The notes under the pieces: model-generated
Told to the model about the DNA's origin: nothing
Database searches by the model: none
Seen by the model: the letters and a program-made list of their open reading frames with translations, nothing else
Program-made: the position numbers and the translations under genes
Source of the DNA: Dendrocalamus latiflorus
Lineage: Eukaryota; Streptophyta; Magnoliopsida; Poales; Poaceae
NCBI GenBank assembly: GCA_017311315.1
Contig: CM029669.1
Location: 18,859,683-18,923,682 of the forward strand
Direction: 5' to 3'
DNA: 64,000 bases
Shown: piece after piece, positions 1 to 11,400 of the stretch
Layout of the letters: each line of letters opens with the position of its first letter
Position numbering within the stretch: position 1 is the first letter of the stretch

Positions 1-232
1 TCAAGACACGTTCTCCCATAAATTCGGTTCCTTTCCTGAACTTGAGATGAAAACTGCCAACTAGTCCCTAGTGCATCACTAATCTAAGCATTAAAAAAGA
101 GTCTACCACAGGATCGTCTTTGGTCCTTTTCGATTTCCCCATCACAGGTTTTTCCAATTTAAGCAAGAAGTAAAGACCAAGCTCCACTGTCGAGAAAGAG
201 ATGGGGCTGGGAAGGAAATCAAGCGTCGTCAC

Positions 233-532
233 CTGAATGATGCGCGAGGCGTTCCAGGAGGTCTCTCCGTGGCGCACCACCACGACCTCGGTGAACTCGC
301 CAGCCTCGCCCTCGGCCATGGAGGCGGACGACATCCCTAGAGCTGCTCCAGGTACGTCGTTCAAGGGGATCTGCTGTGCGAGGGCGTAGCTGCGAGGGAG
401 GGAGCGACGACGGCTGAGGGTGGCGACGTGAGGAAGGCGGCGGCGAGGGGAGAGAGACGCGCGACGGAGGTGGCGGCCGGGGCGTGACGGTGAGATGGGT
501 CCCGGACATACGCCGATACGCGGCTCCGCCAA
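233..532 (-). CDS. Phosphoglycerate mutase-like (histidine phosphatase) protein, exon 1, partial
   Basis: The frame contains VVVVRHGETSWNASRIIQ, the phosphohistidine RHGE motif that opens histidine-phosphatase/phosphoglycerate-mutase family enzymes. The catalytic His of RHG takes the phosphate from the substrate; the substrate cannot be read from one exon. The exon ends CAG at 233 with a donor GTGACG just below it, so the remaining exons lie beyond base 1 and bases 1-232 are intron. Three starts are possible: 319 or 334 give a short cytosolic-type N-terminus directly before the core, while 532 adds about 66 Arg/Ser/Pro-rich residues that look like a plastid transit peptide. The catalytic Glu and second His are not in the window, so integrity cannot be judged. 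Confidence 0.8.
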
Positions 533-894
533 GTGCCGGCCGATTGCGTAGTAAAATGGTACACGGGCACGACTACGGGGCTACGGTCTACGGGGCACCC
601 GGTGAAGGCCTAAATAATATACGGGCCATCAGCCTGTGCACCAATGCCATGCCCAGTCCAACTGGGCCATCAAGCATGGATTCTTGCCCAACCTGCCCCT
701 ACACTTGGGCTTGGTGGGCCATCAGTCTGGATTTCCTTATACCTATGCTTGAAAAAAAAATCATAAATTGCTTATTCTGAACAACATACAGACCCAACTC
801 ATGCCTACAGCCCACGAAATAAAAAAAAGACCGAACATATAAGTAAACCATGACCTCATGTCGTGTGGTTAAACACTAAAACAGTCTGAGTAGG
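533..894. other. Upstream region of the phosphoglycerate mutase-like gene
   Basis: This is non-coding flank between the gene start and the hAT-like element at 895. No TATA box stands out and the short ORFs match nothing I recognise. Confidence 0.4.
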
Positions 895-1009
895 CAGTGT
901 TATCAGATCCGGACCGACCATCGACCTGGCCAAGGTCTTGGGTCACTGATCTAGTGGTCAGACTATTGGGTTACCGGTCAAACTGCATGTTTTAAAATTA
1001 CATTTTCAA

Positions 1010-1155
<146 letters not shown>

Positions 1156-1180
1156 ACATATGTATGTATATATATAATCA

Positions 1181-1430
1181 TGTTATGAAAGAGGGCTATT
1201 CTGATCAGTTGAACAGTGGAGAGTGATGAGAAGTTTAGAATGAAGCGGTTGGAAGAGAAGGGACGTACGACCACCAACTCGTTCTTTTATAATAGTAATG
1301 ATTATTAGATATATAGAGCATTATGTTATGAAAGAGGGATATTCTGATTAGTTGAAAAGTGGAGAGTAATGAGAAGTTTAGAATAAGGCGGTTGGAAGAA
1401 AAGGAACGTACGACCACCAACTTGTTCTTT

Positions 1431-1440
<10 letters not shown>
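1181..1440. repeat. Direct tandem duplication, about 115 bp, offset 143 bp
   Basis: The copies begin at 1181 and 1324, both with TGTTATGAAAGAGGG, and run through a shared segment ending near the motif TACGACCACCAACT and a poly-AT tail. They differ by a few substitutions. The block sits between the TA and AAT microsatellites inside the hAT-like element. Confidence 0.9.
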
Positions 1441-1494
<54 letters not shown>

Positions 1495-1545
1495 TGTATG
1501 TATGTATATGTATATATGTATATATATAGAGAGAGAGAGAGAGAA
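1432..1545. repeat. (AAT)n, (TATG)n and (GA)n microsatellites
   Basis: A pure trinucleotide AAT run of about 20 units (to about 1493) is followed by TATG/TA steps and a short GA run. Confidence 0.95.
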
Positions 1546-1994
1546 AATCAACAATACAATAACAACAATACTAATTAAAGATAGTGAATGAAAAATAATA
1601 AATAACCATTGATGCTCATAGAAACAGACCTTATGACCATAAGCGATAAAATCATGTATAAGTCAATAAGATAAAATCATACAAGAACGTAGTGAAATTA
1701 CAGCAACCTAAAATCTTGTATACATTGCTCTAGCTAACAAATTTATAGGCAAATAATAACTAAAACCTAGTAGCTCTCAAAAGACAAGTATCACCGTCAT
1801 TTTTCTTTTCAAAAGTTCTTTAATTTAAGGGTAATTTTGTTTTTTTTTACCTCAAGACAAAATCTGGCCGGGTTGATGCAAACCGGCCAGGTCAACCGGT
1901 CCTGTGAGCGTGATCAGCCCGGTGTAATTTCTGGATCTGGGTTTTTTCGGTCCAGCTGATAGGCCGTTCCAGTTCTGATAACAGTGCGAGTAGG

Positions 1995-2411
1995 CGAGTA
2001 CTACGTATACGGGTACAATAATTGTTTGGCTTAAGGAGCCGCAAACCTTACTGAACTAACACAAGCGCTACTGCATGCACCACCAAACACTGCATGTGCA
2101 CACCGCTGGGCAGTGAGCTCCTCCCAACAATGACTTCCGTGGTACAGAGTAAACGCCCCCCGCGACTTGATGCGCAATGCTAGCCATCTGCAAGGCAAGC
2201 CGAGAAAGTTCGTCCGCTCCCTGTGCATATGAAGCATTGAGCACTTTCATTGCCACTGAACATGGAGGGCGATGGCCACCTTAGCCAAACTAGCAATTAG
2301 GCAGCACGGAATTGGTGAACAGAAGCATTGAACAAACTTCTCAAGTACAGAGCAGAGAGAGACCATTACGGTGAAACCTTTACGCGATGTGGATGCATAC
2401 ACAAACGCACA
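1995..2411. other. Non-coding interval with an unrecognised short minus-strand ORF
   Basis: Minus-strand frames at 2031-2256 stay open for about 60 codons (motif ADELSRLALQMAS). I do not recognise the product and saw no convincing splice context, so I do not call a gene. Confidence 0.3.
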
Positions 2412-2420
2412 TTATTGTTA

Positions 2421-2648
2421 GAGAGTATCTATACAACATTCGACTATTTTTTAGAATAAAATTAGTCAGATTTTGAGCCGTTAGATGGAGATCCAACGTT
2501 CCAAATCATTTAATTTTTTTTGGAGGGGGTATTATTTTTTTGGAGGGGGGGCTTGTATGGGTGGATCCGTTGGATCTCCATCTAACGCTCCAGATCAATC
2601 TGACTAATTTTGTTCTCAAAAATAGTCGAATGTTGTACAGACATTCCT
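2421..2648. mobile_element. Mutator-like MITE, copy 1 (9-bp TSD)
   Basis: This 228-bp foldback has inverted ends (left GAGAGTATCTATACAACATT; right, complemented, AGGAATGTCTGTACAACATT). It is flanked by perfect TTATTGTTA duplications at 2412-2420 and 2649-2657. Nine-bp TSDs are typical of Mutator-like elements. The centre carries G-rich blocks (TTTTTTTGGAGGGGG). A second copy lies at 60095-60312. Confidence 0.85.
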
Positions 2649-2813
2649 TTATTGTTATAGCTACATTCCATTTGTTAGCAATCCATTTCAAGCACCATAT
2701 TCACGGATTAGCCCTAAAATTCTTGAAGGTACCTGACCTATGTTTAATCTTCATGTAACCAAGCTTACTTCAAACAAAAATCTTCATGCAACAATGAAAA
2801 AAGCGAAACAATA

Positions 2814-3466
2814 TGAAAAGGATTAAATAATCGATTAAATATGGCTTTACTATGTAATGAAGGCTCTAAGTTATTGTGATCATAGATCACTTGAAGCAAT
2901 ACTGTCCGAGTACCCCTAGTTGGAGGATTCTACCGGAGTACCCCTGGTCAGAGGATTGTTATCCGACCAGCCACTACTCGGAGATCCTGTGATCTGATAA
3001 CCAGGCTTAACTTCAATCAGTCTCCCGTGTGATGAAATAGGGCACGTGCACTCTTAACACCAATAACTGCATGACGATCTTCTCCCATTGCCAAGTAACC
3101 AATCGACGGTTATTTGTCAAATCTCTCTCGTAAACAGCAACTACTTGCTCGACTAGACATGAGGAATCGACAAGGCACCTATTCCAAAATGACAACCAAC
3201 ACCTCTTCGGCGCTATTTAAACCTTACAAGAGAAGATAAATAAATTAAGATAATCAAGAGAAAAAGAGACACAAGATCAAGCACTAGACAACGGTGGCAA
3301 AATATAGCAAAGTTAGGGCTAGCAACATCCCCTTTGTAATCACTTTATGAGAGCATGCTGTAATCCAGATATAACAATAAATATAGTTCCATTTCTCCTT
3401 ATCAATCCTTCTATGAGGCTTGACTATTCCTTACAATTCATAAAATCGATGATTTGATCGTCGACA
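2814..3466 (+). repeat. 5' LTR of the outer element
   Basis: It begins TGAAAAGGATTAAATAA and ends TCGTCGACA. It aligns throughout with 25935-26641 and with the solo LTR at 31788-32392, including a shared GAAGCAATACTG block with the former. It is followed by TGGTGACGTCCGTGGGG (3469-3485), in the position of a primer binding site and resembling those of grass gypsy elements. Confidence 0.8.
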
Positions 3467-3555
3467 GCTGGTGACGTCCGTGGGGAAATAGCACCGAGTC
3501 CCTCAAGATTCTCATCAAATTCTCCTATGTTTCTATCAACATCGCCTATGCGATC

Positions 3556-3945
3556 ATGGCAGGAATCCAGGATGAGGAGAATTAGTTCAATTTGGCTGAT
3601 AACACTGACTTTGACATGGACGCATGTATCCGCGCCATGGAACACGATGCCTCCTTGTAATCGTCCTCCAACCCAGAGTCACCAGTCCTTGTGCCCAGCA
3701 AGGTTGACCGGATGGAAGAAGACACGCCGCTACTATTATCAACACTTCCTAGGGAGTCAAGTGTTCCAACCTTGTCAGAATGCCTAGGCACCATGACAAG
3801 TCTAGCACATTTGACTGAAAAACATGGCTTCAAGTATACAATGCTACGATCCGAGGATCATAGTACTCTCAATTCGATTTTGGGTGATCTCTATTCACCA
3901 ACAGCTCTATGCATTACAGGAGCCGGTCAACACCTAATCATGATG
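3556..3945 (+). pseudogene. Broken gag-like ORF of the outer element, 5' part
   Basis: One frame starts at ATG 3556 (MAGIQDEEN) and runs to 3945 with in-frame stops at 3583-3585 and 3658-3660. It is acidic at first and later reads PRESSVPTLSECLGTMTSLA. The chromovirus at 3946 cuts it. Past the second TSD the same frame continues at 16214-16255 for 13 codons to a stop. No zinc knuckle or protease is seen. The gag assignment rests on position after the LTR and primer site. Confidence 0.5.
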
Positions 3946-6900
3946 TGAAACAAAACCAAATCTTGAAAATTTTCAAAACTTGAATTTGATCTCAATTTCT
4001 CGTTTTTGCCTTGCTCTCTCAATTCCTTAATCCTAATTTCCACAAATCTCAGAGTACATCTGCCTTTGATCTCTGCCGTCACAATTGGAATGGGGGAGAG
4101 AGATGTATGCACTGTACATGTCTGAAAACCACCGCCTCCCCAAAGTTCCGCCGCTGCTCACGCTCATGTCGTGAACTCCCCTCACCTGCGCCTCTCCCGC
4201 CAATCCCGCTCGGTGGGACGGCCACCTCACCCGCGCCCGCCCCGTGGCACGCCACGCCAACCCGTCGCAGCGCCGTGCCCCAGCCTTTGCCGCCGCCGTG
4301 CTCCCTGCTTTTCCGCCGCCCAACTCCTCTGATTGCGCCACCCCAACCCCCGCGCCGCTTGATCTCGCCATCTCCCCGCGCGGACAAGCTCTCTTTACAC
4401 CTCTCCTCTGCCGCCTTGACGCTCCTGCGCCGGCCAAAGATCGTGGCGTTGCCGCCGGTCGACACGCGCCACTGCTGCCAGGGATAAGCCCTGGGCTAAA
4501 CCGCCTTGGCCGCGCTATTTAAGTGACCAAGCTTCCCAAGCCGCGGACACCACCCTCCACCACCCGCCTGACGCCCCCAAAGCGTCCCCATCCACCTCCA
4601 TTGCCGGTAATTCCAAGAAATCCCCAAACTCAAGCCCTAGAGCAATGTCCCAACTCCGGCCCTCCATTCTCCAATTCAACCCGCCTATAGCATCCCCGGT
4701 ACCCTAGAAGCATGCCCCAACCGCCGCCCTAGCTCCCCACTCACCCATCTTCCCCGGCACCGTGAGCACCCCACCGCCGCATCCACCCCACCGTGGCTAG
4801 CTTTGCACGGCCCTCCCCGGCCCAAATCAACTTGCCCACTAGCTTCCCCTACTCCCTCTAATGCTCAAACGCCAAAAACCCAGCCCTCAAAACCCTAGAA
4901 ATCCTCTTTGGCCGTTAAAATCCATACCGAGTTCACCGGCTCACCGCCGGCGAACGCCGCCTCCGCCGGCCCGGCCACCGCCAAAAATGGGGTCCCCATA
5001 CCGTCCCGAGTCCGTCCATGCCCTCCTCCACCGTCGCAGCTCACCCTACCGCCGCCGCCAACCACCGCCTCTTTCCTCTGTTCGGCTGCGCGCGGGTAGT
5101 CGGGAGGTTGAAGACGACCGTACCGCCCGCACCCGACTGCGCCAGCTGATCGCACCAGACCGCGTCGCCCCGCGCCCAACGCACCCGAGCCCGACCGCGC
5201 CCGCCCGAGCCAGCCGCGTCGCCCGCACCCGTTCGGCCGAGTCCGAACCGCCCGACCGAGCCGCTTTTGCTCGGTTGAGTCCAGCCCACTCGCCGGAGCC
5301 CGTTGCACCCGATGAATAGTAACCGACCGAGCCCAATGAACAGTAAACCGACCCAAAGCCCAAAATACAAGTTTATACTCCCCGGATTCGTCTCGAGCTC
5401 GCCCACCCAAATCCAAAGCCCATTTTCACATATGACCTTCCTATAAGCCCAAAACCTTGTTTATTTGAATTTTATCGGATTTTCTTTCTTTATTTCATTT
5501 TTTTTATTCCTAGCTCAACTTTTCGAGTATGGAATTAATGTTATTTTTATTGCTTTTGCGTTAGCCTCCGACACCGGATTATCTCAGGAGCAGGAGGGAG
5601 AAGACCCAGTTCAAGCCCCGTCTTCTGAAGAATTTGAGCTCGTAGAAATCTTTGACTCGCAAGGCAAGTTGCACATACCTCGATCATATTGAGCCTATCT
5701 TGTCTTGATGTATTTATTTAGTAGTATTTTCATTATGATAATTTAAGCCATTATTTTATGTTTAAATACTGTTTAGAATGACATGAATGATTAGATATGA
5801 CCTACCACCTGAAAAGGCCCCGTTTAAATTGATGACCATGTTCCTGTTGACAAACATAGTATTATTATATACTAGTGATATAAACATGGTAGTTAGGAAT
5901 TCATCAAAGATTTCTACTATTAAGGCTTTTGGTATTTGTTTAGAGCTTTTAAAAATATGGATCTAGGGTAAGTAAGGATCACAGATGGGGATCCGAAGAC
6001 CTTATCCTAGGGTGGAGGCTTGGTTGAGGAATGGTGGCAGTACGGGAAGGTACTGAATATGGGTTTGTGCGTGGATAATGCCTCGGAGAAAAATATAAGG
6101 ACTAGACCCTTATGCTGAGTAAAGAACATAATATCCGCCCAACCACAAGCGTTGATTTTGTCAAACCTGGTTTAATAACTGCTCAAGTTCAATTGAACCT
6201 CTGCAACTGGCGGGGGGAGTCCGAGGGTGAGTTCGTATGGGAGGTGGTTAACCATACAACAGTAGGTTTGCTATGAGTCGGATGAGATCCGTGGGGTCAT
6301 CCGAGCTCATGGGGAATTAGGGCCTACTGGGTGGAGGCTATATAAAGAATTGAGCAGTGAACAACCTTGTTCTTTTAACTCTGTCGCGGGAGTTGAAAGA
6401 TCTTGTGGGTAAAGCAGGGCAACTCTGCAGAGTGAAATAAATGGTATTCGAATACGCCGTGCTTCCGGTTAATGAAGCTGTGTTTATTGGGTGATTCCAG
6501 CAGCAAAGCATAAGTAGAGTTATGAATGGTTTTGAGATGTGGAATACTGATAATTACGCTTGAAAACCCCCTTTACTTAATGGAGTTGCTTTTCAAGTTT
6601 TATAAAATAAAACTGCATCTACCCAATTAAAGAACTTGTTATCCCTTCACTTGATATTCCAAGCATATAGTTAATGTTAAGCTCCGTGTAACTTGCTGAG
6701 TACGGAAGTTGTACTCATTCTTGCTTAAAAACATAAACAGAAACTGTTAACTTTGAGGAGCCCGGTGAAGACGAAGAGGTGGTGTATTACGAAATGGAAG
6801 AAGCCTGGGATTAGGGTCGTTCTTCGCTCGAGCAATGCCTGTGGTGTTTCTTTTTGTGTAATATATCTGAAGGCCTTTGGCCCTACTGTTAAACTTGGCT

Positions 6901-7045
6901 TTAAGCCCTTTTATTGTAATAAAGTCGACTTTTGTATTTGAGCTTGCGTTGGCAATGTTATTCACTCGATGGATGTAACTCGCAATTGAACTGTCCTGGG
7001 CAATTGCGAGGAATTTATAATGCTCCCAAAAATGGGGGTGTTACA
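3946..7045 (+). repeat. 5' LTR of the chromovirus
   Basis: It starts TGAAACAAAACC and ends GGGTGTTACA. The first 1.4 kb is very GC-rich and throws up long spurious ORFs on both strands. A TATA-like TATATAAAG lies at 6339-6347, a likely promoter, and AATAAAGTCG near 6919 may serve in 3' end formation. A block at about 6402-6466 recurs in the solo LTR at 22778-22833. Confidence 0.95.
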
Positions 7046-7048
7046 GAG

Positions 7049-7060
7049 TGGTATCAGAGC
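7049..7060 (+). promoter_or_regulatory. Primer binding site (initiator tRNA-Met type)
   Basis: TGGTATCAGAGC lies three bases inside the 5' LTR end and matches the complement of the plant initiator tRNA-Met 3' end, which primes minus-strand synthesis in many plant LTR elements. Confidence 0.9.
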
Positions 7061-7272
7061 ACGCTTGCTTGACCGTAGGATGACCCTAGGTGTGTTAGGG
7101 AAATGTTTAAAAAAAACTATTTTGGTTATAAAATAAGCTACTCAAAATTCCGGTAATATTCTTATAATCTTCCTTTTCTTGTCCGTAATATTCTTGTATT
7201 AATTAAGTTGATTTCTAAAAATATTTATGTCAATTCTTGTCTAACCTCAAAATTTACCGATTTGAGCAGACG

Positions 7273-8139
7273 ATGAGGATGCGAAATGACTATGTTGATC
7301 CAGTGCTTCTGTCCGGATGGGCGTCGCGATTATGGAAGATGCAGAGGTATCTGCACGCGACTTTGGAGCATCGCCCAGCATTTCATACGAGAGCACTGAT
7401 GATTCATGGGAGGATCCGTCAGTGGAAGGCATGGGTGTATCTGGAACCATTGCCTTGGAGACCAGATGCTCGGAAGAAATTTACGGGATATCGCCGCAGA
7501 GAGTCTGATGCCATCCAAGATGCGGCCAGAAAGGCAGTGGAGTACCTCCGCAGATACTACCAAGCAGAATTTGATGAATCTCCACATCACCTCACTCCAC
7601 AGATTGATGAAGGAGGACGTAGCTACTCACTCCCACCGCTGGATCCAGAAGAGGACCCCAGAGTCAAAGAAGCTGCTTTTCTGATCCTCACCCAGGAAAC
7701 CCAATACCACAGAATGACGGAAGAAAACAGGCAGATGCGACAACAACTTATCACAGTTCAGCAGGAGAATTGGCTTCTGAAGCAGCAACTACTACACTAC
7801 CAACAGAAGGAGCAAGTGGAAGCATCGAAGCGTGATGAATTTTCCGAAAGTTCCAACAGGCAGAGAAGAATGACGGCGCCACAGTATCGTTCACTCTTTG
7901 AGCCAGCACCGCCTGCCCAGGAGAGGCCTACAACAGAAGATGTTGAGACTAAGGGTAAGGAACCAATGATCGAGGATGACGAAGAGGAGGATCCGGAAGA
8001 CAAGGAGTGGTGCTCTGATGACAACGCAGATAAGGAGGAGATCAAGGAGAAGGAACCGATGATCGATGATGACGAGGAGGAAGAACCGGAGGAGGAGTGG
8101 CTTTCTTCTGGAGCTTCTACGTCAGATCAGTGGTTTTAG
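7273..8139 (+). CDS. Accessory ORF upstream of gag-pol (coiled coil, acidic tail)
   Basis: This open frame of 288 codons starts at ATG 7273 between the primer site and gag-pol, on the same strand. A longer read from TTG 7237 has no ATG. The N-terminal half is basic and Trp/Arg-rich (SGWASRLWKMQRYLHATLEH; YLRRYYQAEFDESPHHLTP). A Gln/Glu/Leu-rich segment (about 155-200) looks like a coiled coil. The C-terminus is strongly acidic with a duplicated motif, KEPMIEDDEEE and KEPMIDDDEEE. I see no catalytic motif. Some plant LTR elements carry extra ORFs, but I cannot assign a function. Translation would need initiation separate from gag-pol or a spliced RNA. The absence of stops in a young element suggests recent constraint. 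Confidence 0.75.
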   Translation: MRMRNDYVDPVLLSGWASRLWKMQRYLHATLEHRPAFHTRALMIHGRIRQWKAWVYLEPLPWRPDARKKFTGYRRRESDAIQDAARKAVEYLRRYYQAEFDESPHHLTPQIDEGGRSYSLPPLDPEEDPRVKEAAFLILTQETQYHRMTEENRQMRQQLITVQQENWLLKQQLLHYQQKEQVEASKRDEFSESSNRQRRMTAPQYRSLFEPAPPAQERPTTEDVETKGKEPMIEDDEEEDPEDKEWCSDDNADKEEIKEKEPMIDDDEEEEPEEEWLSSGASTSDQWF

Positions 8140-8476
8140 TGTTGAGTTTAGTGGCGATAAGATAGTTTGTGTCCCTTTTTGGTAGTAGCCGTTTTTGTAA
8201 TGTAAGATAAGTTGTGGTATGAACTTTTGTAAGATAGTGTGTACCCAACTTATAATATGCATGAATAAAAGCTACTTTGTTTTTTTTGTAATTGATAATT
8301 TGTTTGATTAGCAATATCTTTAATCTACCTCTTCAAATTCTAACTCTCTTATTTCACTCTGGAATCTTTACCTAATTCATTCTGATCTTACCTTAATTCT
8401 AAATTCTTACTTATCTGTCTAATTTCATAAAAACTCGCTGCAGATCTGTACTCCTAACCTCATTAAGACAGTCAAG

Positions 8477-11400
8477 ATGTCAGGAAGTGGAGAAGGATCT
8501 CAAGGACAAGACAGTCCTCAGCAAAAGGAAGCGCCACAACTCAACTTAGCTGACATTTTGGCCAAGATGGAAGAGAATAGATTCCAAGCAGAATTGAATC
8601 AATCCCGTATGATGGAACAACATGCCAGACTGTTAGAACAGATTGCTATGAGAAGCGGAGGGAATAATCAACAAGGAATGCCTGGACAGTCAAAGTGGGC
8701 AGATTTTCAAAAGACTCGACCTCCAGTGTTTTCTTCCTCACCAGATCCAATGGTAGCTGAGGATTGGCTCAAAGATGTAGAAAGAAAGTTGAATACCATA
8801 CAATGCAATGATAAAGAAAAAGTATTATATGCCTCTCATCAGCTGCAGGGCCCAGCTGCAGCATGGTGGGTCAATTACCAAACTATGAATGAGGATCGAG
8901 AGATCACCTGGAAAGAATTTGAAGATTCGTTCCGCCAGGCTCATGTGCCCACAGGAGTCATTGAAGCCAAGCGTCGGAAATTTCTTGCACTAAAACAAGG
9001 AGGGCGAACTATCATAGAATATCTTCACCAGTTCAATGCATTGGCCAGATATGCCCCCGATGAAGCAAAAACTGAAGAGAAAAAGATGGAGCGATTCAAA
9101 GAAGGGTTACAGAAATCCTTGAAATATCATATTTCAATGGTGGACTATAAAGACCTACCCACAATGGTAAATAAACTCATCGTGTCTGAAGAGGCAAGAA
9201 ATGAATTAGAGGACACTCGGAAAAGGAAGATAATACAGAGAACATCATCGTCAGAAGGATCTCGAAAGCAAATGATGCTAGCACCTCAGTTTAGAGGACA
9301 ACAGGGAAGGAAATTTGTATACATGCCTAAATCACAGCTTAAGACTAGCCAAAGTTCTATGACATCTCAGCAGAATGTTAGGCAGATTTCTATGCTGAAG
9401 TGCTATAACTGCGGAGGGAATCACTTACAGAGGCAATGCCCGCAGTTACATACTGTCTGTTATCACTGTGGCCAAGCGGGCCATTACAAGAATCAGTGCC
9501 CACGAGGAGGAATACCTTCAGAAGTAGCAAAAGCTCAAGTCAGGGCACAGTCATCTACGCCACGTCAATTCATTGCAGTGCCAAAGCAAGAAGAAGGAGG
9601 ACAGACTAGACAGTTTGCATTGAAGCCAGCAGGAACTCAGACGACAAACTTGATGTCAGCAGCAGACAAAGGAAAAGGGATACTGAAACCAGTCCAAGGA
9701 AGGATAAACCATATTTCCGCAGAAGAAGCAGCGGGAGCCAACGACGTCATCGTTGGTACGTACCTTGTTAACTCAAAGCCTTCTGTGGTTTTGTTTGATC
9801 CCGGAGCAACACATTCATTCCTCTCCTTGGCTTTTGCTGTGAAAAATCAATTGTCGTTTTCTCCTTTGCAAAAGTCTTATTCCTTTCAAACTGCTGGGAA
9901 TAAAGTGGAATCTCGCTTTGGATGCAAAGGCTTAGATTTAGAAATCCAAGGAGTCAAATTTAAGACAGACTTGCTATTATTGGAGATGAAGGGATTGGAT
10001 GTTATATTAGGAATGGATTGGTTAACTAAGTATAAAGCCAATGTGAGTTGTGAAAAGAAGCTAGTAACTCTGGTAAGCCCAGAAGGACAAAAGATATTAG
10101 TAAAAACAGATTCAGTGCTAATGGAGAAAATGAAGACGAGTACTCAGAGTATAATGGTAGAAGAAGGGGTAGCCCAAATACCAATAATTCGGGAATATCC
10201 AGATGTTTTTCCAAGGGAGCTACCTGGAAAGCCGCCAGATAGACCCATAGAACTTGCTATTGAGTTGATACCAGGGACTAAACCCATCACAAAGCGTCAG
10301 TACCGGATGTCAGCCCAAGAGCTAAAGGAACTTAAGAAGCAGATGGATGAATTAATGGAGAAAGAATTTATACAACCTAGCATTTCTCCTTGGTCAGCCC
10401 CCGTACTGTTCGCGAAGAAAAAGGATGGTAGTCTGAGAATGTGTGTGGATTATCGAGGATTGAACGCAGTGACTATCAAAAATAAATATCCTCTGCCAAG
10501 AATAGATGACTTATTTGATCAGCTCAAAGGAGCCAAGGTGTTCTCAAAAATTGATTTAAGATCTGGATATCACCAGCTTAAGATCCGAGAGCAAGATCGT
10601 GAGAAGACTGCCTTCACCACAAGATACGGATTATTTGAGTTCACAGTGGTACCATTTGGCTTGACAAATGCACCTGCATATTTTATGAACCTGATGAATA
10701 TGGTATATATGGAGCAGTTAGACCATTTTGTGATAGTATTCATCGATGACATATTAATATATTCCAAGACAGAGGAAGAACATCGTCAACATCTGCATAT
10801 CGCCTTGAGTAAGCTGAGAGAACATCGATTATATGCTAAGTTCTCTAAATGTGAGTTCTGGATGAAAGAAGTATCTTTTCTCGGACACATTATCACCGAA
10901 GAGGGAGTAAAGGTAGACCCTGAGAAAGTGAAAGCAGTAATGGAATGGAAACAGCCAACCACAGTAACAGAAGTCCGAAGTTTCCTAGGTTTGGCCGGAT
11001 ATTATCGCCGTTTTATCGAAGGATTCTCGAAGATAACAAGACCCCTCACCCAGCTTCTTAAGAAGGATAGCCCCTATAAGTGGACGGATAAATGTGAAGA
11101 GAGTTTTCAGGAGTTGAAGACGAGATTAACCTCAGCCCCAGTACTTATACTCCCTAACCCTGAGAAAGATTTTCAAATCTATTGCGATGCCTCAAAACAA
11201 GGATTAGGCTGTGTATTAATGCAAGAAGGGAAAGTAGTGGCGTATGCTTCAAGACAGCTACGGCCACACGAGATAAACTATCCAACGCATGACTTGGAAT
11301 TGGCAGCGGTAGTGCATGCGTTAAAGATTTGGAGACATTACCTATTGGGAAATCGTTGTGAGGTCTTTTCTGACCACAAGAGTCTGAAATATATATTTAC

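Noticed and set aside
4011..5416. Several 90-173 aa ORFs on both strands in the chromovirus 5' LTR, repeated at 13176-14580
   Set aside because: They come from a very GC-rich LTR stretch, overlap each other in all frames and have no recognisable domain. Both LTRs carry them only because the LTRs are near identical.
7237..7272. Upstream extension of the accessory ORF from TTG
   Set aside because: It has no ATG; the first in-frame ATG is at 7273.
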